Shown piece by piece: positions 53,871 through 63,101 of a stretch of DNA of 64,000 bases. A model generated the notes under the pieces. That model had not been told where the DNA came from. It did not search any database and was given only the letters and a program-made list of their open reading frames with translations. The position numbers and the translations under genes were made by a program. Position 1 is the stretch's first letter. Each line of letters opens with the position of its first letter. The stretch is from Pseudodesulfovibrio tunisiensis (GTDB taxonomy: Bacteria; Desulfobacterota; Desulfovibrionia; Desulfovibrionales; Desulfovibrionaceae): assembly GCF_022809775.1 (NCBI RefSeq), contig NZ_CP094380.1, positions 124,001 through 188,000 of the forward strand, given 5' to 3'.

Positions 53871-55798
53871 CTATTCCAGCTCGACGCCCTTGAGCATGGC
53901 TTCCAGTTCCTCCCATCGGGCATACGCGGATTCGAGTTCGCGTTCCAGCTTGGCGAGCTTGTCCTGCGCCGACACGATGGTGTCGCCGTCTGCCGTGTAG
54001 AATTTCGGGGTGGTCATGTATGTCTGGTGCTCTTCCAGCTCGGCTTCGAGCTTTTCAATGATCGCGGGCATGGCGTCCAGTTCCACCTGCCGCTGTTCCA
54101 GTTCGTATTTTTCCTTGTAGCTGAGCTTTTTTTCGCAGGTTTGGGCGCGGCCTTTTCCGTTCTGGCTTTCGCAGGCTTCGGGGATTCCGGTTCGGGCCGC
54201 TGGCGGAGCCAGTCGTCATAGCCGCCCACGTATTCCGCAATTCTTCCGTTGCCTTCGAAGGCAATGGAGGACGTGACCACGTTGTTCAGGAACTCGCGGT
54301 CATGGCTGACCAGAAGCAGGGTGCCGGAATAGTCCAGCAGCAGTTCCTCCAGCAGGTCCAGAGTCTCGGCGTCCAGATCGTTTGTGGGTTCGTCCATGAC
54401 AAGGACGTTGGACGGCCGGGTAAAGAGCCGGGCCAGAAGCAGTCGGTTGCGTTCCCCGCCAGAGAGCACGGATACCGGGACCTGTGCGCGGTCCGGGGTG
54501 AACAGGAAATTCTTGAGATAGCCCATCACGTGCATGCGGTTGTCGTTGATGGATACGAAGTCGTTGCCGCCAGCCACGTTTTCGCGTGCTGATCTGGTTT
54601 CGTCCAACTGTTCCCGGAGCTGGTCGAAATAGCTGACCTGCAGGTTCATGCCGTGGCGGATGGACCCGGAATCCGGCTTCAGATCACCGAGCAGTACCTT
54701 GAGCAGGGTGGTCTTGCCCGCGCCGTTCGGGCCGATCAGGCCGACCTTGTCGCCGCGCATGATGGCCGTGGAAAAATCCTTGATGATGGATTTGCCGTCA
54801 AAAGCCAGATTCAGGCCCTTGGCCTCCACCACGAGTTTGCCGGTGCGGTCCGCTTCCTGAATGATCATGGAGGCGTTGCCCACGCGTTCGCGCCGGGCCT
54901 TGCGATCTTCGCGCATCTGGATGAGCGCGCGCACGCGGCCCATGTTTCGGGTGCGCCGAGCCTTGATGCCCTGACGAATCCACGCTTCCTCCTCGGCCAG
55001 CTTGCGGTCGAAGTTGTGGTTCTGCTTGGCCTCGGCATCCAGATCAGCGGCCTTGCGTTCCAGATAGGTGGCGTAGTCGCACTCCCAGCTGTACAGGTTG
55101 CCCCGGTCCAGCTCCACGATGCGCGTGGCGATGCGGCGCATGAAGGCGCGGTCGTGCGTCACGAAGAGCAGGGTCTTGACGTGGCGCAGCAGAAAATCTT
55201 CCAGCCACGTGATGGATTCGATGTCCAGATGGTTGGTTGGCTCGTCCAGAATCAGCAGGTCCGGGCCGGACACCAGAGCGCGGGCCAGCAGCGTCCTGCG
55301 CTTGACCCCGCCGGACAGCGAGTCGAAATCGTCGTCCGCGTTCAGCTTGAGATGGGACAGCACGGTTTCCACGGTCTGGTGCAGTTCCCAGCCGCCAGCA
55401 TTCTCTAGGGCGTGCTGGGCGCGTTCCATGCGGGTCACCAGCCTGTCGCGGTCCTCGCCGGGCAGGGAGTCGCTCAGTTCCCGGACTGCATGGTGATAGG
55501 CCGCAAGCTGTTCACCGATGACTCCCAGCCCCTGCGCCACGACTTCATACACGGTTCCGGCAATGCCTTCGGGCACTTCCTGCGGCAGGAGCGCGGCCCG
55601 GGTGCCCTTGGCATAGTCCACGGAACCGGAATCAGGTTCAAGCCGCCTGCTGAGAATGGCAAGCAGGGTGGATTTGCCTTCGCCATTGCGGCCCATGAGG
55701 CAGACCCGTTCTCCGGGCTGGATGTGCAGGGACACCGAATCCAGCAGGATGGTGCCGGTGAAATTGACGGAAATGTCCTGAAGACTGACAAGGGCCAT
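53871..55798 (-). pseudogene. ABC-F ATPase (Uup type), frameshifted near its C-terminus
   Basis: ABC-F proteins bind ribosomes. Two ABC domains are intact: Walker A GRNGEGKSTLL and GPNGAGKTTLLK, signatures LSGGVKRR and LSGGERNR, Walker B DEPTNHLDI and DEPTNDLDAE, and a linker between. From ATG 55798 the frame runs to a stop at 54014-54016, but the C-terminal coiled-coil typical of Uup (KLSYKEKYELEQRQVEL...KLAKLERELESAYARWEELEAML) lies one frame over, down to 53871. The break is a run of seven A (54127-54133) before GCTC. Eight A would give one intact 642-residue protein. A missing base in the data is likeliest, but A7 is also a slippery site. A plain Uup in effect, so the C-terminal loss would affect DNA or ribosome binding only. 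Confidence 0.9.
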
Positions 55799-55935
55799 GA
55801 TGCGTGAATCCGTTGTTGGCGTTGGTTTTTCGGGGCGTACCGAATGGGATGTGTAGGCCGGATCGCGAGGGGCGTCAATACGCGCGGCCTGGAGCCGAAG
55901 CCCGGGCCGCGCGGAAAGTCCTTCAGGACGCAAGG

Positions 55936-56748
55936 TCAGATGCGAGCGTCCGCCCAGGTGCGGATTTCGGCCAGCACCTGATCCTTTTCTTCGCGTTCGT
56001 TGAGAATCTCGTGGAACAGTTCGGGCCAGACCTTGAGGGTCTTGTCCGGGGACGAGCCGTTGTCGTGCAGATAGTGGGAGTTGGACACCGGCACGATCTG
56101 ATCGGCCTCGCCATGCATGATCAGGCAGGGATAGCGGTAGTGGGCGATGTTGGCGCAGAGCCAGTCCGTGCCGTTCACGAACACTTCCTTCATCATCTGT
56201 TTGGTGAAGTCCATGAGCACGAGATGGTCGGTCTGGTAGTCCTCGACCACGCCCCTGTCGCGGCAGATAACGTCGGACAGGGCATTGGGCATGAAGTCCA
56301 ACGGTTCGATGTCCTCGTCCCTGAGCGGGGCGAACGCGGGCAGCAGGGTGATGCACGGGCCTGTGAGAACCTGGCCGCGCAGCACGTCAGGGTATTTCAC
56401 GCCGTAGGCCGCAGTGATGAATCCCCCCATGCTGTGGCCGAGCATGAATACGGGCAGGGTCGGGTTCTCGGCCTGCGCCAGACGCACCATCAGATGGGTG
56501 TCGTCGATGAATTCGTTGAAGTCCGCAAGGTAGCCGCGTGCGCCACCGGAACGGCCATGGCCTCTGTGGTCGAAGCGGTATACGTTGTAGCCGAACGCAT
56601 TGAGCTGTTCGGTCACGTAGTCGTAGCGTTCGCAGTGCTCGCCCAGACCGTGGACCAGCACGAACACGGCGCGGGCATTGTCGGTCAGATCCCTGCGCAG
56701 AAACAGTTCGGTTGCGTCGTGGGAGCGGACAAGGGATTTGGTATGCAT
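55936..56748 (-). CDS. alpha/beta hydrolase, monoacylglycerol lipase-like
   Basis: 270 residues of the serine-aminopeptidase S33 / monoglyceride lipase group. VHGLGEHCERYDYV (oxyanion region), YRFDHRGHGRSGG, and a triad Ser106 (LGHSMGG), Asp216 (GEADQIV) and His246 (ELFHEIL). No signal peptide, so likely cytoplasmic. ATG 56748 has GGAG 5 bases upstream. The substrate is not fixed by sequence; lysophospholipid or monoacylglycerol cleavage is plausible. It lies between the ABC-F gene and rpe, with a terminator on the rpe side. Confidence 0.85.
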   Translation of the reverse strand: MHTKSLVRSHDATELFLRRDLTDNARAVFVLVHGLGEHCERYDYVTEQLNAFGYNVYRFDHRGHGRSGGARGYLADFNEFIDDTHLMVRLAQAENPTLPVFMLGHSMGGFITAAYGVKYPDVLRGQVLTGPCITLLPAFAPLRDEDIEPLDFMPNALSDVICRDRGVVEDYQTDHLVLMDFTKQMMKEVFVNGTDWLCANIAHYRYPCLIMHGEADQIVPVSNSHYLHDNGSSPDKTLKVWPELFHEILNEREEKDQVLAEIRTWADARI

Positions 56749-56861
56749 GGCAACTCCATGTTTTTCAGTAGTGATGTCGGGGGGACTGTCCGCCGGTACA
56801 GTGCCATGCCGCACGATTCGTGTAAAGAAATCAGCCCCGGAACAGACGGTTTTCACACAAA

Positions 56862-56896
56862 AGAAAGGCCGGACTTCCCAAGGAAATCCGGCCTGT
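56862..56896 (-). terminator. rpe terminator
   Basis: 8-bp stem AGGCCGGA/TCCGGCCT (56866-56873 with 56887-56894) and a TTTCTTTT run on the minus strand. It separates rpe from the hydrolase gene. Confidence 0.8.
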
Positions 56897-56916
56897 TTCA
56901 TTCAAGGGGGGACGCG

Positions 56917-57567
56917 TTATTTCACGGCGTCCTGAAATATCCGGTGGCGTTCGCCGTAGGGCGGGAACTTGAAGAATGCGGAACCGGACACGAGCACGTC
57001 CGCGCCTGCCTCGGTCAGGGCTTTGGCGTTTTCCGGGGTGCAGCCGCCGTCCACCTGAATCAGGGTGTCGGTTTCGGCTTCGGTGATCATGGCCTTGAGG
57101 TCGCGCACCTTGTCCATGCAGAAGGGAATGAACTTCTGGCCGCCGAACCCCGGGTTCACGGACATGATCAGCACCATGTGCAACTGGGGCAGCAGATATT
57201 TCACCACTTCCAGCGGGGTGTGCGGATTCAGGGCCACGGCAGGCTTGCAGCCCGCGTCCGCAATCTGGGCGCAGACACGTTCCAGATGATCGCAGGCCTC
57301 GGCGTGCACGCAGATCAGATCGGCCCCGGCCTCGGCGAACGCTTCAATGTACCGGCCCGGATCGACAATCATCAGATGACAGTCGAAGAACAGGTTCGAC
57401 TTCCGGCGCATGGCCTTGATGATGGGCGGGCCAAAGGTGATGTTGGGCACGAACACGCCGTCCATGACGTCGAGGTGCACCCATTCGAGTCCGGCGGCTT
57501 CCAATGCCTTGAGTTCGGCTTCCATGTTGGTGAAATCCGAGGACAACATGGACGGGGACAGGATCAT
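56917..57567 (-). CDS. rpe: ribulose-phosphate 3-epimerase
   Basis: Interconverts ribulose 5-phosphate and xylulose 5-phosphate in the pentose phosphate path. 216 residues, TIM barrel. SPSMLSSDFTNMEAELKALE, WVHLDVMDGVFVPNITFGP (metal His/Asp), FDCHLMI, MSVNPGFGGQKFIP and QVDGGCTPENA identify it. ATG 57567 is preceded by GGAGCAGATC. Confidence 0.97.
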   Translation of the reverse strand: MILSPSMLSSDFTNMEAELKALEAAGLEWVHLDVMDGVFVPNITFGPPIIKAMRRKSNLFFDCHLMIVDPGRYIEAFAEAGADLICVHAEACDHLERVCAQIADAGCKPAVALNPHTPLEVVKYLLPQLHMVLIMSVNPGFGGQKFIPFCMDKVRDLKAMITEAETDTLIQVDGGCTPENAKALTEAGADVLVSGSAFFKFPPYGERHRIFQDAVK

Positions 57568-57590
57568 GATCTGCTCCGATTGTTTGCGTG

Positions 57591-57635
57591 AAAGAAAAAA
57601 CCGTTGCCGCGCGTACCAGTCGCGGCAACGGTTTT
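57591..57635 (-). terminator. chemoreceptor gene terminator
   Basis: 15-bp stem (AAAACCGTTGCCGCG and its complement) with a CGTACCAGT loop; on the minus strand it is followed by a T-rich run (TTTCTTTC). Confidence 0.88.
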
Positions 57636-57669
57636 GTAGTGATTTTTTCCGGGATGGGCAAGTCGGGGA

Positions 57670-60159
57670 TCACGCCTTGAGATCGTCCACCAGACTTTTG
57701 ACCTCCATGGCGAGCCTCGCAAGTTCCGCCACTGCGGACGCGGACTGGCTCATGGCCTCGTCCATTTCGGTTGCCAGTTCGTCCACGGATTCCACGGTGC
57801 TGGAAACCTGTTCGCTGGTGGCGGACTGTTCCTCGGCCGCCGTGGCAATGCTGTGCACCTGATCATCCGTGGATTCCACGATCAGGACTATGGACGCGAG
57901 CGCTTCCCCGGCCTTGTCCGCAAGGTGCGTCGTGTCATTCACGGCTCTGGACGCGTTGCGCATGGCTTCGCTGTTCTTTGCGGCCCCGGCCTGGATGGAC
58001 CGAATGGCCTTGTCCACTTCGTCTGTGGCATTCATGGTCTTTTCCGCGAGCTTGCGCACTTCGTCCGCCACCACGGCAAAGCCTCTGCCAGCGTCTCCGG
58101 CCCGTGCCGCCTCGATGGCCGCGTTCAGGGCAAGAAGGTTGGTCTGGTCCGCGATGTCGCTGATCACGCGCATGACCTCGCCGATGCCTTTCACCGTGCC
58201 TTCGAGTTCCTGCATGCTCTGATTCATCTCCTCGGCCCGGGTGTGCACGGTCTGGATGGAATCCACCACCTGCTGCACCACGGAGCCGCCTACCGAGGCA
58301 TGCTCGCGGGCATCGGACGTGTTTTCCGCGGCGTCGGATGCATTGCGCGCGATCTCCAGCACGGTGGCGTTCATCTGGCTCATGGCCGTGGCTGCTTCCG
58401 CGCTCATGCCTTTCTGCTGGCCGGAACCGGTCTTGACCTGTTCCATCTGGGCCGCGAGTTCGTCGGCTGCCGCGGACAGGCTGGCCACGATCTGTTCGGC
58501 CTGCTGCGCAGAGGTGTGCATGCGCTGCTGGGCGCGTTTGATGCCGGTCTGGTCCATGAAAATCTTGATTGCGCCTGCGATGTTTCCGCGTTCGTCGCGT
58601 ACGGGCAGGGCCAGAAAGTCCATTTCGAAATCCCGTCCTCCGGCAATGGTCAGGGACGAGGCCCGTGTCGGCTCTCCGGTTTCCATGGCGATGCGGCAGG
58701 GGCATTCGTCGCTGTTGCACCCGGAAGCGCTGAAGTGTTCGAAGCAGGCCGTGCCCTGAAAATCCTCGTTTGCATCTGCCACGTCCCGGGCCGCCTGGTT
58801 CATGTAGAGCAGGGACATTTCCCTGTCTATCGTGATCACGGGCAGGGGCAGGCTGTCGAATATGGAGACCATGGAATCGGCGAGCCGGTTGGCATTGGTC
58901 ATGAGGTCGGCATAGGCGCCTTCGTATTTGCCATGGTCGGCGCGGGCTTGCAGGTCACCGCTTTCGACCCTGGAGGCAATGTCCTCGAAGTCGCCGAGCA
59001 CGTCGCGCAGGGTGACGGGAATGGCGCTCAGGGAGCGGCAAATCTGGCCGATTTCGTCCTTGCGCCGTGTTTCGAGGGTGGCTTCGAGATCGCCCTTGGC
59101 AACCGAGTCCGCAAAACGGCTCACCCTGCGCAGGGCGCGGGACAGGCGCAGGGCGAAAATCAGGGATACGATCAGAGTCAGTCCGGCGGCAACCACTGCG
59201 GTTACGGTCATGGCGGTCAGGGATTCGGTGCGGGCTCTCGCGGCATTGTCAACCGCGGCCTGCTTGGCCGGAACAATGTTTTCCTTGATGAGCTGATCCA
59301 CCACCGTGGTTACGGCAACGGTATTGTGCTGCAGGATTTCCCGTGTCTCGGCTTCCTTGTCTGCGCAATTGCGCAGCACCTTTGCCAGCACCTTGATCTG
59401 GGCCAGACTGCCGTAGGCATAGCCCGCAGTGTCGGCAAGCTCCTGATTCCGCTTGGCAAGCTCTTCCCATTCGTACAGTCCGCTTTCGATCTGGGAAAGT
59501 TGCATTCCGGTTTCCCTGAGCAGGAACTTGTCCGAGGTCAGGCCGAATTCATGCATGGCCATGATCAGTTTCTGGAGCGGCAGCATGACCTTTTCGCCAA
59601 GAACGACATGCATGGCGTTCCATTCGCTGACGGCCTTGGCGTTGCCCCGGGATTCCGCGGCCTGGCGTTCCGGCACGATGACCATGGTCACGGCCTGACG
59701 CAGCTCGGAGTTCAGGAGCGCGGCCACGGTATCCGCATCCTTGAGCGCCTTGCTCTTGGTCTGCTGCACGGTGCGATACTTGCTCATGGCCACGGCAATG
59801 GCGTTGATCCGGGCGGAAATCGGACCCGAGGCGGCAAGGAGCTTGTCTTCGCCCCTGGTCTTGTCGACCCAGTCATCCAGACCGCCGCGCGTGTCCTTCA
59901 TGGCCTGATCGTATGCCTCGTAGTTTTCCCTGGTTGGGGTCTTCATGTAGGCACCGATGCGCGTGGTGGCCTGAAGCAGGTGATTCACCACCCCCTGCCG
60001 CATGGTCGCGTCAATGGTGGTCCAGTGAGCGAAGTCGTCGAGGCTTGCGCTGAGAACCGAGATGCCCCGGTAACCTGCAACGATGATCAGTACGGCGGCT
60101 ACCAGCGTCAGGAGAGCCAGGCAGATCTGTTTGGACAACATGCTGGCGAATTTGGACAT
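57670..60159 (-). CDS. methyl-accepting chemotaxis protein with PAS domain
   Basis: 829 residues. TM1 at 10-30, a helical periplasmic domain (about 32-310), TM2 at 316-338, HAMP (about 338-390), a second helical segment, a PAS domain (about 430-545, [24 protein letters not shown]) and the signalling domain (about 555-820) with the tip [41 protein letters not shown]. The PAS part holds a Cys cluster (Cys472, 481, 486, 488), which is unusual. There is no C-terminal CheR pentapeptide. ATG 60159 has GAGG upstream. Ligand unknown; possibly partners with cheV at 4.7 kb. Confidence 0.94.
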   Translation of the reverse strand: MSKFASMLSKQICLALLTLVAAVLIIVAGYRGISVLSASLDDFAHWTTIDATMRQGVVNHLLQATTRIGAYMKTPTRENYEAYDQAMKDTRGGLDDWVDKTRGEDKLLAASGPISARINAIAVAMSKYRTVQQTKSKALKDADTVAALLNSELRQAVTMVIVPERQAAESRGNAKAVSEWNAMHVVLGEKVMLPLQKLIMAMHEFGLTSDKFLLRETGMQLSQIESGLYEWEELAKRNQELADTAGYAYGSLAQIKVLAKVLRNCADKEAETREILQHNTVAVTTVVDQLIKENIVPAKQAAVDNAARARTESLTAMTVTAVVAAGLTLIVSLIFALRLSRALRRVSRFADSVAKGDLEATLETRRKDEIGQICRSLSAIPVTLRDVLGDFEDIASRVESGDLQARADHGKYEGAYADLMTNANRLADSMVSIFDSLPLPVITIDREMSLLYMNQAARDVADANEDFQGTACFEHFSASGCNSDECPCRIAMETGEPTRASSLTIAGGRDFEMDFLALPVRDERGNIAGAIKIFMDQTGIKRAQQRMHTSAQQAEQIVASLSAAADELAAQMEQVKTGSGQQKGMSAEAATAMSQMNATVLEIARNASDAAENTSDAREHASVGGSVVQQVVDSIQTVHTRAEEMNQSMQELEGTVKGIGEVMRVISDIADQTNLLALNAAIEAARAGDAGRGFAVVADEVRKLAEKTMNATDEVDKAIRSIQAGAAKNSEAMRNASRAVNDTTHLADKAGEALASIVLIVESTDDQVHSIATAAEEQSATSEQVSSTVESVDELATEMDEAMSQSASAVAELARLAMEVKSLVDDLKA

Positions 60160-60280
60160 GCATTCCTCCCCTCGTGAAGAACGTGTGATAGTAAAACAGA
60201 CGAATGCGCATGTACCATATTTATGGTTGAATGTCAGGCTGTTAAGGATAAAAGGATATTGTTTTGCGGATATAGAAAAG

Positions 60281-60310
60281 AAAAACGGCCGCGCAGGAAG
60301 GCGCGGCCGT
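60281..60310 (-). terminator. terminator of the heme operon
   Basis: Perfect 10-bp stem ACGGCCGCGC/GCGCGGCCGT with an AGGAAG loop; on the minus strand a TTTTTCTTTT run follows. It ends the hemB-ahbD-siroheme decarboxylase transcript. Confidence 0.9.
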
Positions 60311-60340
60311 TGCATTTGATCGTCGAAAGCGGGGGATCCG

Positions 60341-60790
60341 TTATTTGTCCATCTTGAAGTCGACCTTGATCTTGAACATTCTGCTTGCCGGGAGGTTCAG
60401 CACCTTTATTCCGGTTTCATTCGTGATCTCGGCCAGAATCGCTTCCACGGCGTCCATGTCCGGGGCGATGAGCGCGAACCAGACATTGAACTCGTTTTCC
60501 CGCAGATAATTGTGCGTGACCCCGTCATGGCGATTCACTTCGGCCACGAATTCGTCCAGTTTGTCCTCGGGAACCGAGGCCGCACACAAGGTGGACTGCC
60601 AGCCCAGCTTCTTGGACTGGAAGTTCGCGCCCATGCGGCGGATCAGGCCGGATTCCTTGAGGGCGCGCACGCGATTCAGCACTTCCTCCTCGGACAGGCC
60701 CACCTGTTTGCCGACCTCGGCATAGGGGCGGGAGACCAGAGGAAAATGCGACTGGATGATGTCGAGAATCTGCTTGTCAAAGCTGTCCAT
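60341..60790 (-). CDS. siroheme decarboxylase subunit (AhbA/AhbB family)
   Basis: 149 residues with an Lrp/AsnC-like fold ([68 protein letters not shown]). AhbA and AhbB form the heterodimer that removes two carboxyl groups from siroheme to give 12,18-didecarboxysiroheme. Its place four bases after ahbD and near hemB and ahbC supports this role, rather than a DNA-binding regulator. Which subunit it is cannot be decided by sight, and the partner gene is not in the window. Confidence 0.82.
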   Translation of the reverse strand: MDSFDKQILDIIQSHFPLVSRPYAEVGKQVGLSEEEVLNRVRALKESGLIRRMGANFQSKKLGWQSTLCAASVPEDKLDEFVAEVNRHDGVTHNYLRENEFNVWFALIAPDMDAVEAILAEITNETGIKVLNLPASRMFKIKVDFKMDK

Positions 60791-60794
60791 CGGG

Positions 60795-61952
60795 CTAGCT
60801 CCGAGGCTTCTTCTTCGGCGTGTAGGAGCACAGGGGCTCTTCAGCCAGATAGTTGCCGTTCATGGTTTGGGCGCGGGCGCGGCATCCGCCGCAGACCCGT
60901 TCGTATTCGCAGTGTCCGCACTTGCCGACATAGACTTCGGGATTGCGCAGGTTCTGGAATTGTTCGGAGTTGCGCCAGATTTCCGGAAACGGGGTTTCGC
61001 GGACATTGCCGCAATCCAGTTCCAGATAGCCGCAGGGCTGGACCTGACCGCGATGGGAGATGAAACAGAAGCCCACGCCGCCCAGACAGCCTCGGCTGAC
61101 CGCATCCAGTCCGAAGTTCTCGAAGTTCACGGGAATGCCTTCCTCCTTGGCCCGCTGCCGCAGGATGCGGTGATAGTGCGGGGCGCAGGTGGCCTTGAGC
61201 TGCATGTTCGTGGTCTTGCGGAAATCGTAGAACCAGTTGAGCACATCCTCGTATTCCTGGGCCGAGATGACTTCGGTTCCCAGTTCCACGGCCCGGCCCG
61301 TGGGCACAAGCAGGAAGATGTGCCACGCCGCGGCCCCGATGCGTTCGCAGAGCTGGAAGATGTCCTTGAACAGCGGCAGGTTGTGCTTGGTGACCGTGGT
61401 GTTGATCTGGAACTCGATGCCCGCGTCCTTGAGGTACTGGATGCCGCGCATGGACGCGTCGAATGCACCTTTTTCCCCGCGGAATTCGTCGTGCTGGGTT
61501 GCCTCGGGCGCGTCGATGGAGATGGAGCAGCGTTCAATGCCGGCTTCCTTCATCATCTGCGCGGTTTCCGGCGTGATCAGGGTGCCGTTGGGCGCCATGA
61601 CGCAGCGGAGCCCCCTGGTCTTGGCATAGGCGACCAGCTCGTACACGTCGGCACGCATCATGGGCTCGCCGCCCGTGAAGATGATGATCGGGCTGCCAAC
61701 GTCCGGAAAGGTGTCGATAAGCGCCTTGGCTTCCTCGGTGGAAAGCTCGCCTTCGTACGGTTCGGGATGTGCCTCGGCCCGGCAGTGCTTGCAGGCGAGG
61801 TTGCAGGAGCGCGTCACTTCCCACGCGATGAGGCGGCAGATCGGGCTGCCGTCCTCAAGGGTTTTCCGGGGGGGCGTCTCGGCTCCGGGATGGCCGCCGG
61901 GGTGTCCTTCGGGCGGGCAGCCGCCCGGATGTCCTTTGGGGTGTCCTTGCAT
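60795..61952 (-). CDS. ahbD: heme b synthase AhbD (radical SAM/SPASM) with His-rich N-terminus
   Basis: 385 residues. AhbD oxidatively decarboxylates two propionates of Fe-coproporphyrin III to make heme b. The radical SAM site is C-x3-C-x2-C in TRSCNLACKHCRAEA, and the C-terminal SPASM-type cysteines lie in VGKCGHCEYERVCGGCRARAQ and PLCSY. The first 30 residues are rich in GHPGG repeats (MQGHPKGHPGGCPPEGHPGGHPG) and could bind a metal or heme. ATG 61952 is 2 bases from the hemB stop. The neighbouring genes make the other steps, which supports heme over other SPASM substrates. Confidence 0.86.
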   Translation of the reverse strand: MQGHPKGHPGGCPPEGHPGGHPGAETPPRKTLEDGSPICRLIAWEVTRSCNLACKHCRAEAHPEPYEGELSTEEAKALIDTFPDVGSPIIIFTGGEPMMRADVYELVAYAKTRGLRCVMAPNGTLITPETAQMMKEAGIERCSISIDAPEATQHDEFRGEKGAFDASMRGIQYLKDAGIEFQINTTVTKHNLPLFKDIFQLCERIGAAAWHIFLLVPTGRAVELGTEVISAQEYEDVLNWFYDFRKTTNMQLKATCAPHYHRILRQRAKEEGIPVNFENFGLDAVSRGCLGGVGFCFISHRGQVQPCGYLELDCGNVRETPFPEIWRNSEQFQNLRNPEVYVGKCGHCEYERVCGGCRARAQTMNGNYLAEEPLCSYTPKKKPRS

Positions 61953-61954
61953 GG

Positions 61955-62938
61955 CTATCTGCCCAGCGTCCTGAGGACGTCTTCGGTAAAGTAGGTGATG
62001 ATCAAATCGCATCCGGCGCGCTTGAACGCCACGAGGGATTCCATGACCACGGCCTGTTCGTCCACCCAGCCGTTGGCTGCTGCGGCCTTGATCAGGCTGT
62101 ATTCGCCGCTGACCTGATAGGCGGCCACCGGGCAGTCGAAGGAATCGCGCACCTGCCGGATCACGTCCAGATAGGGCATGCCGGGCTTGACCATGATGAT
62201 GTCCGCGCCTTCCTCAAGGTCGGCGGCGGCTTCACGCATGGCTTCGCGGCCGTTGGCCGGGTCCATCTGGTACGCCTTGCGGTCGCCGAACTGCGGGGTG
62301 GACTCGGCCGCCTCGCGGAACGGGCCGTAGAATGCGGACGCGTATTTCACGGCGTAGCTCATGATCGGGGTGTTGACGAACCCTTCCTCGTCCAGCATGG
62401 CGCGGATTGCGGCAACGCGTCCGTCCATCATGTCCGAGGGGGCCACCATGTCCGCGCCTGCGCGTACCTGAGCCAGAGCGGCACGGGCCAGCAGGTTCAG
62501 GGTGGGGTCGTTCATGACCTCGCCGTTCTTGATCAGGCCGCAATGGCCGTGCGAGGTGTATTCGCAGAGACAGGTGTCCGCGATGACGACCAGTTCGGGC
62601 CACTTGTCCTTGATCATGCGGATCGCCTTCTGGACGATGCCGTCATCGGCGTAGGCCTGAGAGCCTGTCTCGTCCTTTTCCGCAGGAATGCCGAACAGGA
62701 TCAGGGACTTGAGGTCGAGGTCCACGGCCTGAGCCACCTGCTTCTCCAGTTGCTTCAGGGAAAGCTGGTACTGGCCGGGCATGGACGTGATCGGTTTCCG
62801 GAAATCCTCGTCGTCGGTCTCGACCACGAAGTAGGGCATGATCAGGTCCTGAGGCCGGATCTCGTTTTCGCGGACAAGTTCGCGGAGGGTCGCGCCGGAG
62901 CGCAGGCGGCGACCGCGGTGGAATTCAAAGGGAATCAT
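61955..62938 (-). CDS. hemB: porphobilinogen synthase (HemB)
   Basis: Condenses two aminolevulinates to porphobilinogen at the head of tetrapyrrole synthesis. 327 residues. The two Schiff-base lysines are Lys198 (SYAVKYAS) and Lys251 (MVKPGMPY); zinc ligands Cys123, 125 and 133 lie in [14 protein letters not shown]. It feeds siroheme, which here is also the heme precursor. First gene of the hemB-ahbD-decarboxylase unit; a terminator lies between it and ahbC upstream. Confidence 0.97.
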   Translation of the reverse strand: MIPFEFHRGRRLRSGATLRELVRENEIRPQDLIMPYFVVETDDEDFRKPITSMPGQYQLSLKQLEKQVAQAVDLDLKSLILFGIPAEKDETGSQAYADDGIVQKAIRMIKDKWPELVVIADTCLCEYTSHGHCGLIKNGEVMNDPTLNLLARAALAQVRAGADMVAPSDMMDGRVAAIRAMLDEEGFVNTPIMSYAVKYASAFYGPFREAAESTPQFGDRKAYQMDPANGREAMREAAADLEEGADIIMVKPGMPYLDVIRQVRDSFDCPVAAYQVSGEYSLIKAAAANGWVDEQAVVMESLVAFKRAGCDLIITYFTEDVLRTLGR

Positions 62939-62985
62939 GGGGGCTCCTTGGAGATTGCTGGAAAAGGGTGATCTGCCGCGTCATG

Positions 62986-63040
62986 AAAAAAATCCATCCC
63001 GACGCGAATTGTTCATGCGCGTCGGCCATGGATTCTTTTC
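62986..63040 (-). terminator. terminator after ahbC
   Basis: Long imperfect stem: AATCCAT...CGACGCG paired with CGCGTCG...ATGGATT, followed on the minus strand by a T8-containing run at 62993-62986. Confidence 0.85.
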
Positions 63041-63101
63041 TATAACGCCGTGCGTCTCGCCATTTCGGGCAACCTGAATTCGTATTTTTTCAGCGGGCCG
63101 C

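Noticed and set aside
54014..56356. A 780-residue reading of the ABC-F gene
   Set aside because: Its first 187 residues lie antisense-frame to the hydrolase gene and have no similarity to anything; the ABC-F begins at 55798.
61861..61950. GHPGG-coding repeats as a CRISPR or DNA repeat array
   Set aside because: They are short coding repeats within ahbD, with no spacers of even length.
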